A stretch of 64,000 nt of DNA, from positions 62,001 through 126,000 of the forward strand of contig QVRM01002168.1 of assembly GCA_003439945.1 (NCBI GenBank). The letters are read 5' to 3'. This DNA comes from Dermanyssus gallinae (Eukaryota; Arthropoda; Arachnida; Mesostigmata; Dermanyssidae). The notes under the pieces are model-generated. The model worked only from the letters and a program-made list of their open reading frames with translations. It had not been told where the DNA came from and searched no databases. Made by a program: the position numbers and the translations under genes. Below, one piece after another: positions 10,549-28,739 of the stretch (position 1 is the first letter of the stretch; the number at the start of each line of letters is the position of its first letter).

Positions 10549-11708
10549 GTAATGAACTTGTTAAACTTAAACCATCATTGAAAAGAACGCCGAGTTCCCT
10601 CCCTACATGTCTAAACACATCGTATTTGTTATTTTGGTATGTTTTGTTGTGCAAGTTGTGAATTTTTGCGGTATTGGTCGATAATTTTCTGGGCGTGACC
10701 GTTGATCTCTTTATTAGCGGGTGTTATGATGAAATTGCTGGCACTTTTGTTTCTTCGAACGACCACGTAAACAAAGTGGCAAAAGGCTCTGCTAGTACAT
10801 AAGCTAGCGCACGTGTATTTCACGCATTGCGACCAATCCTTCTTGCGAATTTTGTTAGCTGTGATGAAGCACTATCAACCTTTCCTGGACGTAGTATCGG
10901 CTGATGCGTCGTTTGCTAACAAAACAATTGACTAGAAATTGCTTTGTCACCAGCAAGCTTTTCTGTCTGTCCCTTTTTTAAAGCGTGTTTGCAGATGGCG
11001 TACAAATACCATTTAATTTTGTTCCCCAAGAAAAGTAAATTGCAACAAGGCAATTAAAAACGGATTGATTGCTGGTACAACGCTGTTATCATTCGCTGAG
11101 TAACCAAAACCTCACGTTCTAACAAATTTGCATGTATACTACAAGTTACGACGGAAACATCTGTGGACAAAATAATCATGATAACCATTTATCATTCAAT
11201 GTTCTGTGTTCTTTGCAATCGATGCAATAACGTGCAGCATTTGCGGAAGAAAGTTATTAAATTGTTTTTTGTAGCAAAGCAGGATGGTGCATTCGATACA
11301 CCTTGTGTCACAGCAATACACTTCGTTAGGATGCAGATTCTCGGAATAGCTCTTACTTCCCAAACGCTGTGTTTCTAGTTATATGCAGTCGGCTGATACC
11401 CTGCCTCCAGCAGGGTTTTCGGTCTGTCCCTTTGTCAGGCGCTGGGATTTCCTTGTATGACATCACCGGCGCTGACCTAAGAGCATTGAACGTCGACCTA
11501 AGACCGCATCCGGTGACATTTTTTCGCCGCATATCACGGGTTACTTTAACACGTCCCGGTTTGCGACAGGTCGATTCTACAATTCTTAAATAATATGTGG
11601 AAGAAGAACTTGATCTGAGCCAAGAGTAAGCGGCATGTGGTCATTGTCTAGTATTTTTCTACACTGCCTTTACATTCGTAAATAAAATGTGGAACCATCT
11701 GATCGATC

Positions 11709-11750
<42 letters not shown>

Positions 11751-11899
11751 GTGTGTCTGTATTGATCAACGCAATCTAACGGCAAGTCAAGGGTGAAAAA
11801 CTCTTACCGAGACTCATTGTGGTTGTTCTTCTACTCGACTGCCGGCGTTTTCCTTTTAGTAGGACTTCATTTCGAGAGGCCCGGTTCTGTGTGTGTCGC
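10549..11899. other. Unassigned stretch with (TA)n
   Basis: No gene recognised. Several 64-74-codon open stretches exist on both strands, all compatible with chance. A (TA)n tract occupies 11710-11746. Confidence 0.4.
11710..11746. repeat. (TA)n microsatellite
   Basis: About 18 TA units. Confidence 0.95.
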
Positions 11900-13384
11900 A
11901 AGGAAAAGCCCAACGCATTCCTTGCAGTCCTCTCTCCCTCTCTCTCTCTCTCTCTCGCTCGCTCTCTCTACTCTTCTACCTATTTTCCATCTTTAGTAGT
12001 CATGAGTTGCTAAATTTGGCTTCTTCGCTTCGTCTGATTTCGTCTTCCTTCCCTTATCCTTGCGTTTGCTCGCGTATGATAGAGCGTCCGACTGATGCTT
12101 CTTCCGCTAGTGCAATTTCTGCTGCGCTGTTACTGCTGCTGCTGTTGTTGTTGCCGCCGCCGCCGCCGTTATTGCTGTGGGCGACAACGAAGTGGGCGCC
12201 GCCGCCACCGCCGATTCGTTCGTCTCCGTTGCGGCGAGTCGCCGTTTTCTCTTGCTCCTCTGTGCGCTTCTTCCTCCCGGCTGGCGGCGGTGGTGGTGGT
12301 GGTCCTATGTGTGTCGGGCGGCCGGCCGGTCGGTCAATCGGCGGCCTTCCCTCCTCCTTGGGAGTTGACGCCCTCTCCCACGGACGACTCCAGGTCGAAG
12401 CGATAAAGTGAACCACCGTGGCCTGGGAAGCGCGGGAGCAGAGCCAGAACGAAGCCACCGAGCGCCGAGCAAGGACAGCCGGCAAAGGCAGTGTTGGTGG
12501 AAGTTGTCCGGAAAGAACAGAGCGCTAGGCAGCCAGCCAGCGGCAGCAGCAGCAGCAGCCCTTGCCCCATCAGTGTGTCAGCCATGTCGTCATCATGATC
12601 GAACACGGCGGCGTTGTTTCTGTCGTCAATGTCGGCGGTCCTCAGCGGTCCTTAGGTTGTTCTCTAACGAAGGCAGCAACCACTGCCACCAAGGCTTGCT
12701 GCGTGCACAAAACCTACATACACATCGCGGGTCGCGTCAGAACAACCGCAGCCGAGTCGACGGCTGAATAACGTCGTTACTCCTACGGTATCATTGGCCG
12801 TCGGGTTCGTCTTCGTCATTGTCGTCATTGTCCTTGTCGTCGTCGATGTCGCCGTTGCCGCTGCGTCCGCAACTAGTGTGACAACCAATTGACTTGGCGT
12901 GGCGTGAAGCTGCGTGCCCGTTCGTACGAGCCGTCGTAAAGGAATGCGGCGGTGAATCTACGCATCATTCCCTGTTCCCCATCCCGTCCCCCGGCCCCCG
13001 TTCCCCTCCGCGCCGGCTCCCGCCAATTCCTTTGCTCCCGAACTCCCAAATCCCTTCCTGACGTTGCTCCTTGACCGCCGCCGCCGCCGACGACGACTGT
13101 CGAGTGAGGAAACGGGCACCGAACTGAAGTTCAAAGTGAACTGCGGAGTGAATTGAATCAGTTGGGTTCGTGAAGAGAACAACAGCAACATAACGTAACT
13201 GAAAGTGGGGAATTGGTCTCGTTGCTGCTATTGGCATTGTGGTGTTGTCGTTGTTGTTGTTGCCGTTGTTGTTGTTGTTGTTGTTGCTGTTGTCGTCGCC
13301 GCCGCCGCCGCCGCTGTTGTCGCTGTTGCCAAGTTGGATTTATTTTCAAGTGTGAGACGGTTTTGCAGTGCACTTGATACGAAG
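11900..13384 (+). promoter_or_regulatory. GC-rich, repeat-rich block, probable promoter/5' UTR region
   Basis: This block is clearly more GC- and CpG-rich than its flanks. It contains a (CT)n run (11938-11966), (CTG/TTG/CCG)n runs (12120-12200), (GGT)n (12285-12302), (CAG)n (12541-12562) and (TTG)n/(CCG)n runs (13240-13325). Long open stretches exist on both strands, but they translate into homopolymeric runs and are shadows of the repeats. The block ends directly before the candidate secreted-protein exon at 13385, so a promoter or long 5' UTR is the best guess. No TATA box was pinned down. Confidence 0.4.
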
Positions 13385-13507
13385 ATGTGGCTGCCGGCGG
13401 TTCTATTGACAGTGGCAGGACTGTTTAGTGTGACGTCGGGTCATCTGCGTACACTCGATAAGGTTCGGTTAACGACGCTGTCATGCAAGGCGAATTGTCT
13501 CGAAAAC
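13385..13507 (+). CDS. Candidate first coding exon of a secreted or membrane protein
   Basis: ATG at 13385 opens 41 codons. They start MWLPAVLLTVAGLFSVTSG, a textbook signal peptide: short n-region, hydrophobic core, and a Thr-Ser-Gly cleavage context before His. A short mature segment follows with a CKANC pair of cysteines. The exon would end in phase 0 at 13507, directly before a strong donor, GTGAGT (13508-13513). The frame stays open upstream to 13205 and downstream to 13669, but upstream it is only (TTG)n repeat and downstream it is probably intron. The start was chosen because it begins the signal peptide. The C-x3-C spacing soon after the signal peptide is loosely reminiscent of anosmin-type N termini; this is a guess. 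No second exon was identified, which would imply a long intron. Confidence 0.5.
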
Positions 13508-20500
<6,993 letters not shown>

Positions 20501-20557
20501 CAGACAGCTGCGCTGGTCGCAGGGATATATAGCCGGGACACTACTGAAGGTGACACT

Positions 20558-20627
20558 ATGGCGTGCATGAAATTCGTTCAAGCGTTGTTCGCCGCTGTCG
20601 CTGTCACGGTACAGTGTGTGCTCGTGT
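20558..20627 (+). CDS. Weak candidate first exon encoding a signal peptide
   Basis: ATG at 20558, with a second in-frame ATG at 20567, opens a hydrophobic N terminus beginning MACMKFVQALFAAVAVTVQC. This is the kind of short leader seen at the start of arthropod cuticle and secreted proteins, whose first exons are often tiny. A TATATAG element lies about 30 bases upstream (20526-20532). Possible donor sites follow at 20609 (GTACAG) and 20628 (GTATGT); the end given here uses the second. The leader from TATA-directed initiation to the first ATG would be only a few bases, which argues against it or favours the second ATG. No downstream exon was recognised. Confidence 0.22.
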
Positions 20628-20639
20628 ATGTAAAGACGG

Positions 20640-21744
20640 CGGACGACCAAGCTTTGGCAACATAATTGTGCTTAAACCATCGTTGTATTCAGCGTGAATC
20701 GTTAGCATTGTGCCTCTGTAAATCTTAATTTTCCAAAAATTGTTAAAGGTGATGTGGTAACTAACGGTCGACGTTTACTTCATATACTGACATAATGGTG
20801 GGTCGAGCGACGGGACGATTTGTCACACAGAACGTATTAATAGTTTTGCGGCGTGGCCCACTAGTGTTTGGAGCCGTTCAATTTAAAGTTTAGAGCCGTC
20901 GTCGGCCAAGCCAGTTAGCGGGGCAGGTTTGCCGGCTAGAAGAGGACGCATCTCGCATGCTGGAAAACCTCAGGCGAGAGCTGGATCCTGAGCACTCACT
21001 CAGCAGACCGTTCCCTCTTTCGATCGAAATTAAGAGGCACAGAGTGTACAGAGAGCCTAGAAGACAAAAATCACAAACGATACGAAGCGCAATCGAGAGG
21101 TTACCAACTTGCAGTTATCGGAACGAGATAACTGACAGCGTAAATCGTTGCGCTGATGCGACTAGATGAACAGGCCTACGAGCTCCGACGTCACACAGAC
21201 AATTACGCAAGGTGGATCTGGCCTCAATTCCCGAATCCGTGTAGTTGTAGTAGTAGTAGTAGTAGTACCAAATTAAGGATTATTCTGCATCCGAGTGACG
21301 ATTCGGTGTCATAACGCTGCGAACGTACGGATGGGAGAAGCTGCCGGCACAAAAGGCTTGTTGGGTATTTTTGCTGACAGTCAATAACGAGTGTGTGCTA
21401 AAATTTTGGGGCAGAGTCACCCTATATTAGAGGTAATGCCGCAGTATAGTAGTGCCGAAATGACGAGAAAGAATAAAAACAACAACACTCATCACCAGGA
21501 TTTTTTTCATTATACGGAATATTACCCGTTCTGTTCTCTGATTCGATTTGCTCTCTCTCTCTGGAAAAACGAGCAAGAACAGAAAGCACAACAAGAAAGG
21601 GTGAAAGCAAAGCAGAGAAACAGCTAAAAGAGCGGTTAAACAAACGCGGAAGAAGGAAATGAAGAGAAGAGTTTCGTGATGGCCTTTTGCCAATCAAATA
21701 AAACGTTCCCTATTAGTTAACATTGGTGCCGATGTCGATACTTA
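20640..21744. other. Unassigned stretch
   Basis: A plus-strand frame open from about 20894 to 21169 has a charged, possibly helical segment (RLEEDASRMLENLRREL) but no family match. A (TAG)n run lies at about 21243-21266. Nothing else recognised. Confidence 0.3.
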
Positions 21745-22740
21745 AATCGTTGTTGTTGTTGTTGTTGTTGTTGTTCTTGCTGTTGTTGTTGTTGTCGTTG
21801 TTGTTGTTTCATGCCGCCGAGCCGCCGGTCGAAGGGCGTGGCAAGAAGTGATAATAGTTTGCGAAGAAGAAGCACACGACGTCAACGAGTGGAAATTCTG
21901 CCTGGCACGCGGCTGGTAATTCAGGCCGCCCTGACCCTAACGGGGCGAGGAGGGGGGCAAAATGGAAAGAGGCGGCTGCAGACAGCAAAGCGGCACTTCA
22001 GTTCCCGTTTTCGTTAGACTCGATGCGACGCGACAAAATACCGCAGACGACCGGCGACAACCGGCTGTGTCCACCATCGTCGTCGTCGTCGTCGTCGTCC
22101 GTCGACGTCGCAGCAGCGGCAGCAGCAGCAGCAGTTGCCTATGCTACTACTGCCCCTGCTGCTGCTGCTCAGAAGGAGGCTGCTTGAAGGAGGCTGTGGG
22201 GCCATCTCTGGCCTTAGAGTGCAGGCGACACGAGTGCCGGCCTGCTCACCAGACCACCGTGGCTGGCTGGCTGGCTGTCTGCTGGCTGCTGGGCCGCCGG
22301 GCCGCCCGGCTCGGTTGCTTCCATTAGTTCGTCGGGATGCGAGTAGTTGTTGGTCGCGCCGCCAGCCTGACTGGCGCCAATATGTCGCTGGCGGCTCCCC
22401 CACTCACTCACTCACTCAGTCGCTCGCTCACTCGCCTCCGCCGAGATGACTCAGAGGCACGCCAGTCACTGAGACGGACAGCGACGGAGCGGAGCGGAAC
22501 GCAGCTAGCCAGCCACCCAGCCAGCCAGCCAGTCTCTGGGGAAACTAAGGGGACAACTGACGACTGGGTCGATCAGGGGCTGTTCCTCTCGAGGGGTAAC
22601 GGAACGGGCTACGATGACGGGATGGGGGCAGGCCGACAGGCCGACAGCACAGGGCCGCAAGTGACGGACGCCGAGCTCTTCGAGGAGGAATGTTGGAGCG
22701 GCAGCGGCGGCGGCGCCGCGGCGTAGGAAGCCACTATCGG
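21745..22740. other. GC-rich simple-repeat block, CpG-island-like
   Basis: It starts with a (GTT)n run (21748-21810), then (CGT)n (22078-22098), (CAG)n (22113-22135), (GGCT)n (22259-22291), (ACTC)n (22400-22437) and (AGCC)n (22498-22532). Long overlapping open stretches on both strands (21962-22327, 22014-22403 minus, 22337-22726) reflect high GC and repeats and show no conserved domain. A promoter or 5' UTR is plausible. Confidence 0.4.
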
Positions 22741-22796
22741 GGTGAATGGGTGCCTACCTAAGGCCACTGAAGTGGTGAGCGCTCTGGCCGCCGCTT

Positions 22797-22828
22797 TATA
22801 TATGTATATACGTATATATGTATATACG

Positions 22829-22855
<27 letters not shown>
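22797..22855. repeat. Imperfect (TA)n with GTATATAC steps
   Basis: TA-rich tract with regular G and C substitutions (TATGTATATACG) in its first half, becoming pure TA in the second half. Confidence 0.9.
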
Positions 22856-22859
<4 letters not shown>

Positions 22860-22860
<1 letters not shown>

Positions 22861-24792
22861 CCAAGACTCGAGAACCCCTCAGACAGTGGCCACGATTTCT
22901 GTCAATTGGTGTAACGACGGATGCAATGCGCTGCAGCTGCAGTCGCAAGACCCGTATAGAACGAAGGAAACGTCACAGTAGTTTGCTTACAGCGTGCGTC
23001 ATCTTCTTCTATCTAAAAGCTCGCTAGCGTGCGTTGTCGCTAGCGGGAGAGTTATTGAGTGGCCATTCATTTGTTGTGTTGTTCCATTGCGTGTGCTCCA
23101 TTTATGTGCGACGGTAGTCCTGGGCCGATATTTTCGCTTTTTTTTTTCGCTGATGACGCTCTTCGCAAATGTTGAGTCTGCCTAACATACCACATAGTGG
23201 CCACGTTCGTTGAGCACTGACCGTTTCAGTGACAAGAGGCAATGCCCCGACCGACCGGCCTACTTACTCGCACTTGACAGGACAGAGTCCATGGACTGGC
23301 GAGCGAGCGAGTGAGTGAGTGGGTGGATGGGTGTTGCTGCACCGCGCAGGCAGGGTTCCGCAGACTCCTAGCTAGAGCCATGGTAGTCATAGCTATAGTA
23401 CAGCCGTTTCGAATATCAATGCCCCTTAGCACTGCTCGGTAGGATCGAGATCTCGGACCGATAAAATAGAGGGGGCATAGGATAACTTGCCGGGGGGATG
23501 TGGAGCTGCTCTGCTCTCCCGTCAGCAGGGGATCGACAGGCAGGGCAGGGCAGGCTGGCAATATCGATGCCCGATCATGTAGGCAGATGGGATGGCCAAG
23601 ACCGGTGGAGGAAGCCGCCAACACGCTGTTGGCGAGATGCCATGACGCATTGGCAGACACCCCGTGCTGTGAGTAAGACACCCCTGCCAGTGGATAGCGC
23701 CAGCTGGTGGAATACACAAGCTTCGAACGAACTGCAAAGAGCTTACACGTCGCTGATGCGTTTTGGCTCCTTAGCATTCTGCCGATACGAAGAACAACAA
23801 CATCCCACAGTCGCAGTGGCTACAGATTGCATTGTATAGGTATATATGTATATATGTATATATGTATATATATATATATATATATACGCGTGTGTGCTCA
23901 ATACTAATGAGTATTATTATTTGTTTACACATTATATCGCAAATCAAGGGTTTACATGAACTGAGCACTTTTGCAACGACTAAAAGTATGGTAGCTAAAA
24001 AACCCTCCAGTAAAGTATTGATGCCACTGTCTGAAACATGGACCGTTCAGTCCTTGTTGAAAAGAAGAGCTGTTTATTTTCTGCCCTGAACTACAGCCGG
24101 CAACTGTCCTCAGTCTACACAGAGAAAATAAATAAAACATGAATGTATTCCCATGAGCTTTTCGTCCAGTTCGTTTGATGGTGATCAGTGGACTCTGACC
24201 TGTGGGCGGAGGCTGCTTTATATACACGATTTCCGGACGCGCGTTTCACTGTCAATCCAGAATGGTTCGGGGCGAGCACAGCAGTACAAGGATTAGAGAA
24301 GAGTGCGCTTGTGTGGCTGGGGTCCCACACAAGCGCGCAGGAGAGTCTCAGTAGACGACGAGTTCTCCTAGCAAAGCCGGTTCTGGCCGACCAACGGGAG
24401 AAGCGTTAAGGCGTTCGCTGTGTGTAAGAACAATACCAAGGGCAGCAGTCGAAGCAGCAACAGCAACAACAACGACGATAACAACAACAGTAAAAAATCG
24501 ACGACAACGACAACAACAACAACAACATATAGCAGCCTAGCTGAGGGACGAGTTGATTTTAGGTCTACGGCGGAGGTCACGAACTTCGGCGAATAAAACG
24601 CAGGGAGGGGCCGGCATGGGCCACCTACATTTCGAAATGGACTCACGTCGCGGACCTCCAAGGTTTTTCTCCAACCGTCCTCGGCCGTCATTTTCTTTCT
24701 GCTTTCACGAGAGAGATACGACTGACAGAATGCTCAACGGAAATGAGGCAGCGTGCCAACGTGCCACGTGCGATCGCAATAGAGGAACAAAA

Positions 24793-24833
<41 letters not shown>

Positions 24834-25055
24834 ATTCTGTTTCTCGCGTCGCCGACAATCCGCCTATATTCGGTCGCTTGGCCTTAGGACAAACTTATAG
24901 CGGATTTCTCTTCGAAACAGCGCCTGTACCGATGTCTACCTTTACCTCTGGTGGTGCTGCTGGCGTGGTGAATGTTTCCCAGTTGTACAAACGTGTAGAT
25001 GCTTGTGTGTATGTGGGTATACAATAAATATAATAATATTTAATTATTTACCTTA

Positions 25056-25060
<5 letters not shown>
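22860..25060. other. Unassigned stretch with simple repeats
   Basis: It contains a (GAGC/GAGT)n run on the plus strand (23300-23330), TA-rich tracts at 23840-23886 and 24798-24828, and a (CAA/CGA)n run at 24455-24527. A 183-codon open stretch (23226-23777 minus) has no recognisable domain, and its codons near the end come from the tetranucleotide run. I do not call it a gene. Confidence 0.35.

Positions 25061-25118
<58 letters not shown>
25061..25118. repeat. (TA)n left flank of mariner
   Basis: About 29 TA units ending exactly at the left terminal inverted repeat of the mariner. This is consistent with insertion at a TA inside a microsatellite. Confidence 0.95.
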
Positions 25119-25121
<3 letters not shown>

Positions 25122-26434
25122 GGTGTTCAAAACGTATCGCGACTTTTGTGTTTTTTCAAAAATTATTCATTTATTCATGAATATCTATTTTGTCCCCTTC
25201 AAAGTAATCCCCATGAGATATTATACACTTGTGCCAACGGTTTTTCCAATCTTCGAAGCACTTCAAAAAAACATTTTTTTTTATCTAGTTCAGCTCCTCC
25301 TTCGATGCCGTCTTTATCTCGTCAAGCGTAGCGTAACGTGCTCCTTTCATGGGCCTCTTCAGTTTAGGGAACAAGAAAAAGTCACAGGGGGCCAGATCTG
25401 GGGAATACGGTGGCTGCGGCATCATTAGTGTGTTGTTTTTGGCCAAAAACTCGCGCACAAGCAACGATGTGTGAGCAGGGGCGTTATCGTGGTGCAAAAG
25501 CCAATTTTTGTTCTTCCACAAATCCGGGCGTTTCTGGCGGATTGCTTCGCGCAAATTGCGCATAACTTGCAGGTAATATTCCTTATTGACCGTTCTACCC
25601 TGTGGCAAGAACTCATGATGCACCACGCCCCTGCAATCAAAGAAAACTGTCAGCAAAACTTTCACATTCGACCGAACTTGGCGCGCTTTTTTCGGTCTTG
25701 GTTCGTGCGGCAGCTTCCATTGAGATGATTGAGCTTTGGTTTCCACGTCATAACCATAAACCCACGATTCGTCACCAGTTATGACCCTCTGGAGCAAATT
25801 TGGGTCGTCGCGGACAGAGTCCAACATCTCATTAGCAATGTTCATGCGATGCTGTTTTTGGTCGCAATTGAGCAATTTTGGTACGAATTTCGCGGCGACC
25901 CGTCTTATGCCCAAATCATTGATAAAAATCGAATGGCACGAGCCAATCGATATGTTTAGGTCCTCAGCAACTTCTCTAACGGTGATTCGACGATTGGCCA
26001 ATACCATTTTCTCCACTTCATTAATTTTTTCGTCTGTTGTTGAAGTGCTCGGGCGTCCGGCACGCTCTTCGTCGTTCACATCTTCTCGGCCTTCTGAGAA
26101 CATTTTGTACCACCGATAAACGTTGCTTCGGTCCAAGGTAGCTTCTCCGTATGCCACAGTCAACATTCGGAATGCATCCGCGCACTTAATTTCGTTTTTC
26201 ACACAAAATTTGATACAGGTTCTCTGATCCATTTTTTTGAATAGGTAAAAATCGAAGACGATCCAAAACACGTGCAAGCAAAGCAGCTGTCAACAATTAA
26301 GTGAACATTCAAAATGGCCGAGCTTGTCGGCATAAGTGAGAGACATGAGTACCAACATAACGCCACAAAAAATCGAAATTCGAATATACGTAACCCGCGA
26401 AAATTCAAAAGTCGCGATAAGTTTTGAACACACC

Positions 26435-26437
<3 letters not shown>
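25119..26437 (-). mobile_element. Mariner (Tc1/mariner, DD34D) element, near full length
   Basis: The element is about 1.32 kb, the usual mariner size. The left end (25119: CATGGTGTTCAAAACGTATC) and the reverse complement of the right end (26437: CACGGTGTGTTCAAAACTTA) match for about 30 bases, apart from a 2-base gap and a few substitutions. Both ends abut (TA)n, so the TA target duplication cannot be told apart from the repeat. The transposase frame is on the minus strand and nearly fills the element. It was recently mobile by the look of its ORF, but now carries an early stop. Confidence 0.93.
25171..26232 (-). pseudogene. Mariner transposase, interrupted by one in-frame stop
   Basis: The start was chosen at 26232 (MDQRTCIKF), the usual mariner N terminus, although the frame is open 15 codons further. 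The N-terminal helix-turn-helix region is followed by GRPST. The catalytic triad reads ITGDES (D154), HHDNAPAH (D249) and YSPDLAPCD (D284); the spacing between the last two is exactly 34, giving DD34D. Where many mariners have WVPHEL, this one has FVPKLL. A TAG at 25285-25287 stops the frame after KEELN. In the same frame beyond it, 37 more codons (KCFEDWKNRWHKCI..., ending GDYFEGDKIDIHE) run to a TAA at 25171, the normal C terminus. So the protein made would lack its last 38 or so residues, including the conserved C-terminal GDYFEGD. It cuts and joins transposon ends in the nucleus when intact. Confidence 0.93.

Positions 26438-26473
<36 letters not shown>
26438..26473. repeat. (TA)n right flank of mariner
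   Basis: About 18 TA units beginning at the right end of the mariner. Together with the left flank it shows the element split a (TA)n tract. Confidence 0.95.
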
Positions 26474-26474
<1 letters not shown>

Positions 26475-26597
26475 CAAATAAGAGAGATATTTACACTCCC
26501 GCCGCCAACGGAGGTTACGCGTTGCCATATGGCAGGAGGGCTCGCCTGCCCGAATTGACAGGTCAGCAGGTCCATTCAGACTTTCATGTGTGCAAAG

Positions 26598-26599
<2 letters not shown>

Positions 26600-26628
<29 letters not shown>
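26600..26628. repeat. (TA)n microsatellite
   Basis: About 14 TA units. Confidence 0.95.
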
Positions 26629-26632
<4 letters not shown>

Positions 26633-26639
26633 ACTCCCC

Positions 26640-28714
26640 CCGATCAGAGCAAACGGGGAATGCCGGGGCATTGTATGACTCGATTTCCGATTATAGTATG
26701 ATCCAGCTATTGGTGCGTTTCACCCCGTTCCTCATCTAGCTTTCCTTTTTCTCCTCCCACTACGAGTATTGTTCGTTCAGTTTGAATGTTTGAGTGAAAG
26801 TTGGCTACCAGGTCGGTAGTACAGTAGTAGCAAAAACGCGTCAAAGTAGTGTTGTACTTGGGTGTCCACTTGGTTAGTGACTTTCAGAAGTGTCGTGTAG
26901 TGCAAACTTCCGTCACAATCGTTCGCCACGATCGTTGTTTATCGGTCATCGAGGCGCGGTCGAGTTCAGCCAGTAAGTACAAGCCAAACTTAAGTACAAG
27001 TCGCCTGACAGCGACCGCGCCCAGACATGCAAGGGAGCTAGCCGACCCAAAGCCGTCTACAACTACAGCTATCATGCAGCTCTGACTGAACTACTGTTAC
27101 TGATCGACAACAGCGACCACATTGTGCCTGTATGTCGCTACGCCGGCGATACTGTCGAGGTCTAGGCAGGCCAAAGAGCTCGACAGTAAAGCGTATGCCC
27201 CGGTCACTGCTGCCGCACCCAAGCCCGGCTACTATCAGCGGTATCCCAACCGCTGAGTTTGCGGGTGTGGCGTCCATCTGCGTCCTTCCCTACCCTATCC
27301 ACGCACTGGCTGATTCCCTTCCTCCCTCCCTCCCTTCTTCCCGGCATCAAATTCCCTCACTGAATTCGTTCCGAAAGTCGGTGGTCCGTGGTCGTCGCAC
27401 AGCGCTGCAGCACCAGCTCCGTCACCTCCACCTGCGGTCACCACTCGCCACAACACAACAGTAACGTCGTTGCGTTCGCCCGCGATCAGCAAGTGTATTG
27501 TATCGTATTGACCATTGCGCGTCTAAGTCAGTAATATGCAAGGAATGGACGTCATCGTAGCACAACCTAACGAAACCAGAACGGTGAACGTGCGCTGTTC
27601 GCGGCGGAAAACCGATGCATCAATCAATTAACTATCCAATTAATCGACTAGTCAATCAGCCACGCACACACACACACACGCATACACACACCTGCAAAAC
27701 GTTGCCGCTCCAACAGTAGAAGTCAAATATGAATCATAGCAATTATCGTCATTATCGACAAAACGACAACAATCATCAACATCCTTGCAAGTCGCTGTAA
27801 TTGGCATAGCAAAGCGAAATCAGGAAATCAAATATCACCTAAGTCAGTCCTATTTACGAGTTCCGCTGCACGCCACAATCATATGTGGTCGTGTCAAACC
27901 TTCAAACATATAGGCGTGTATGTTTTGGCCATGGCGATCACTTGCTAATTTGCTACGAATATGAAATATTCGAAAAACTTGTCACTGAGTCGTGCAGTGG
28001 CGCAGACGCGTTCCGTATAGTCTTTCAGTTCATTATAGGAGTTAGGTCTGGACGAACGTTGCGCTGCAGGCGAACAAAGTTGCTCAAATGTGTTTAAAAG
28101 CCGACAGGTCGGACGCTGAAACGTCCGCCGGTAAATCGTCGTAACTGAAAGGGAAAAGGTTTTGATTTTCCCAAGGTGCTGGGTATACAATCGATCTTCG
28201 CAGCGACTAGCAGAATGGGGACAACGTAACGGCGCATGTCATTAAGGGTTGTGTTTCACCTACATGGTAGATCGTCGCACACTATGTTGCCGTGTAGTGG
28301 AGGCAATTGAGCAAAGATATTCTGCGTTTGAACTCCCACCGTCACACTGTCGGCTTGCAGTAGACTTTGATTCAACAAAGTAATTATGCCAAGCCAAATA
28401 GAGAAGCGTTGATTGCTAATTGCATTTCGCGTGCATTGCATTGTCCTCAAACACAGGTGGATTCTTAAGAGGAGATGCATTTTTGGTTAATGCCAGAGGA
28501 AAACCTGAGTGTTAAATGCCAAAACACTATAAAGTGTACATGCAGACGCAAGCGACTGGACTGAAATTGATTTTCTAAGAAATCCACAACTTGAACAGCC
28601 TGCGGCTGTAAACAGTAGGATCTTCAATTCCTCTCAAACAGTAGACCTTTATAGTTCAGTCCAGGAGTGGCAAAAAATACATTAGGAGTTGGAAACGCTA
28701 CTGGCGCTAGTATT
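26640..28714. other. Unassigned, partly GC-rich stretch
   Basis: 26.85-27.5 kb is GC-rich and may be regulatory. It contains a donor-like GTAAGT near 26971 and pyrimidine-rich runs. A (CA)n run lies at 27664-27682. Short open stretches (for example ATG at 27538) have no motif. Confidence 0.3.
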
Positions 28715-28738
28715 AGTCTTCACTATATTTCAGGTGAG
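28715..28738 (+). promoter_or_regulatory. Possible zero-length exon (recursive splice) site
   Basis: A pyrimidine-rich run ends in TTTCAG at 28733 and is followed directly by GTGAGC (28734-28739). An acceptor fused to a donor is the signature of ratchet points in long arthropod introns. The polypyrimidine tract is only moderate, so this may be chance. Confidence 0.2.
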
Positions 28739-28739
28739 C

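Noticed and set aside
12054..12485. Long open stretches in the 12-13.4 kb GC-rich block (for example 143 codons minus, 172 codons plus)
   Set aside because: Overlapping frames on both strands translate simple repeats into homopolymeric runs, with no domain or splice evidence.
23226..23777. 183-codon minus-strand open stretch
   Set aside because: No recognisable motif; partly built on a tetranucleotide run; within chance for GC-rich sequence.
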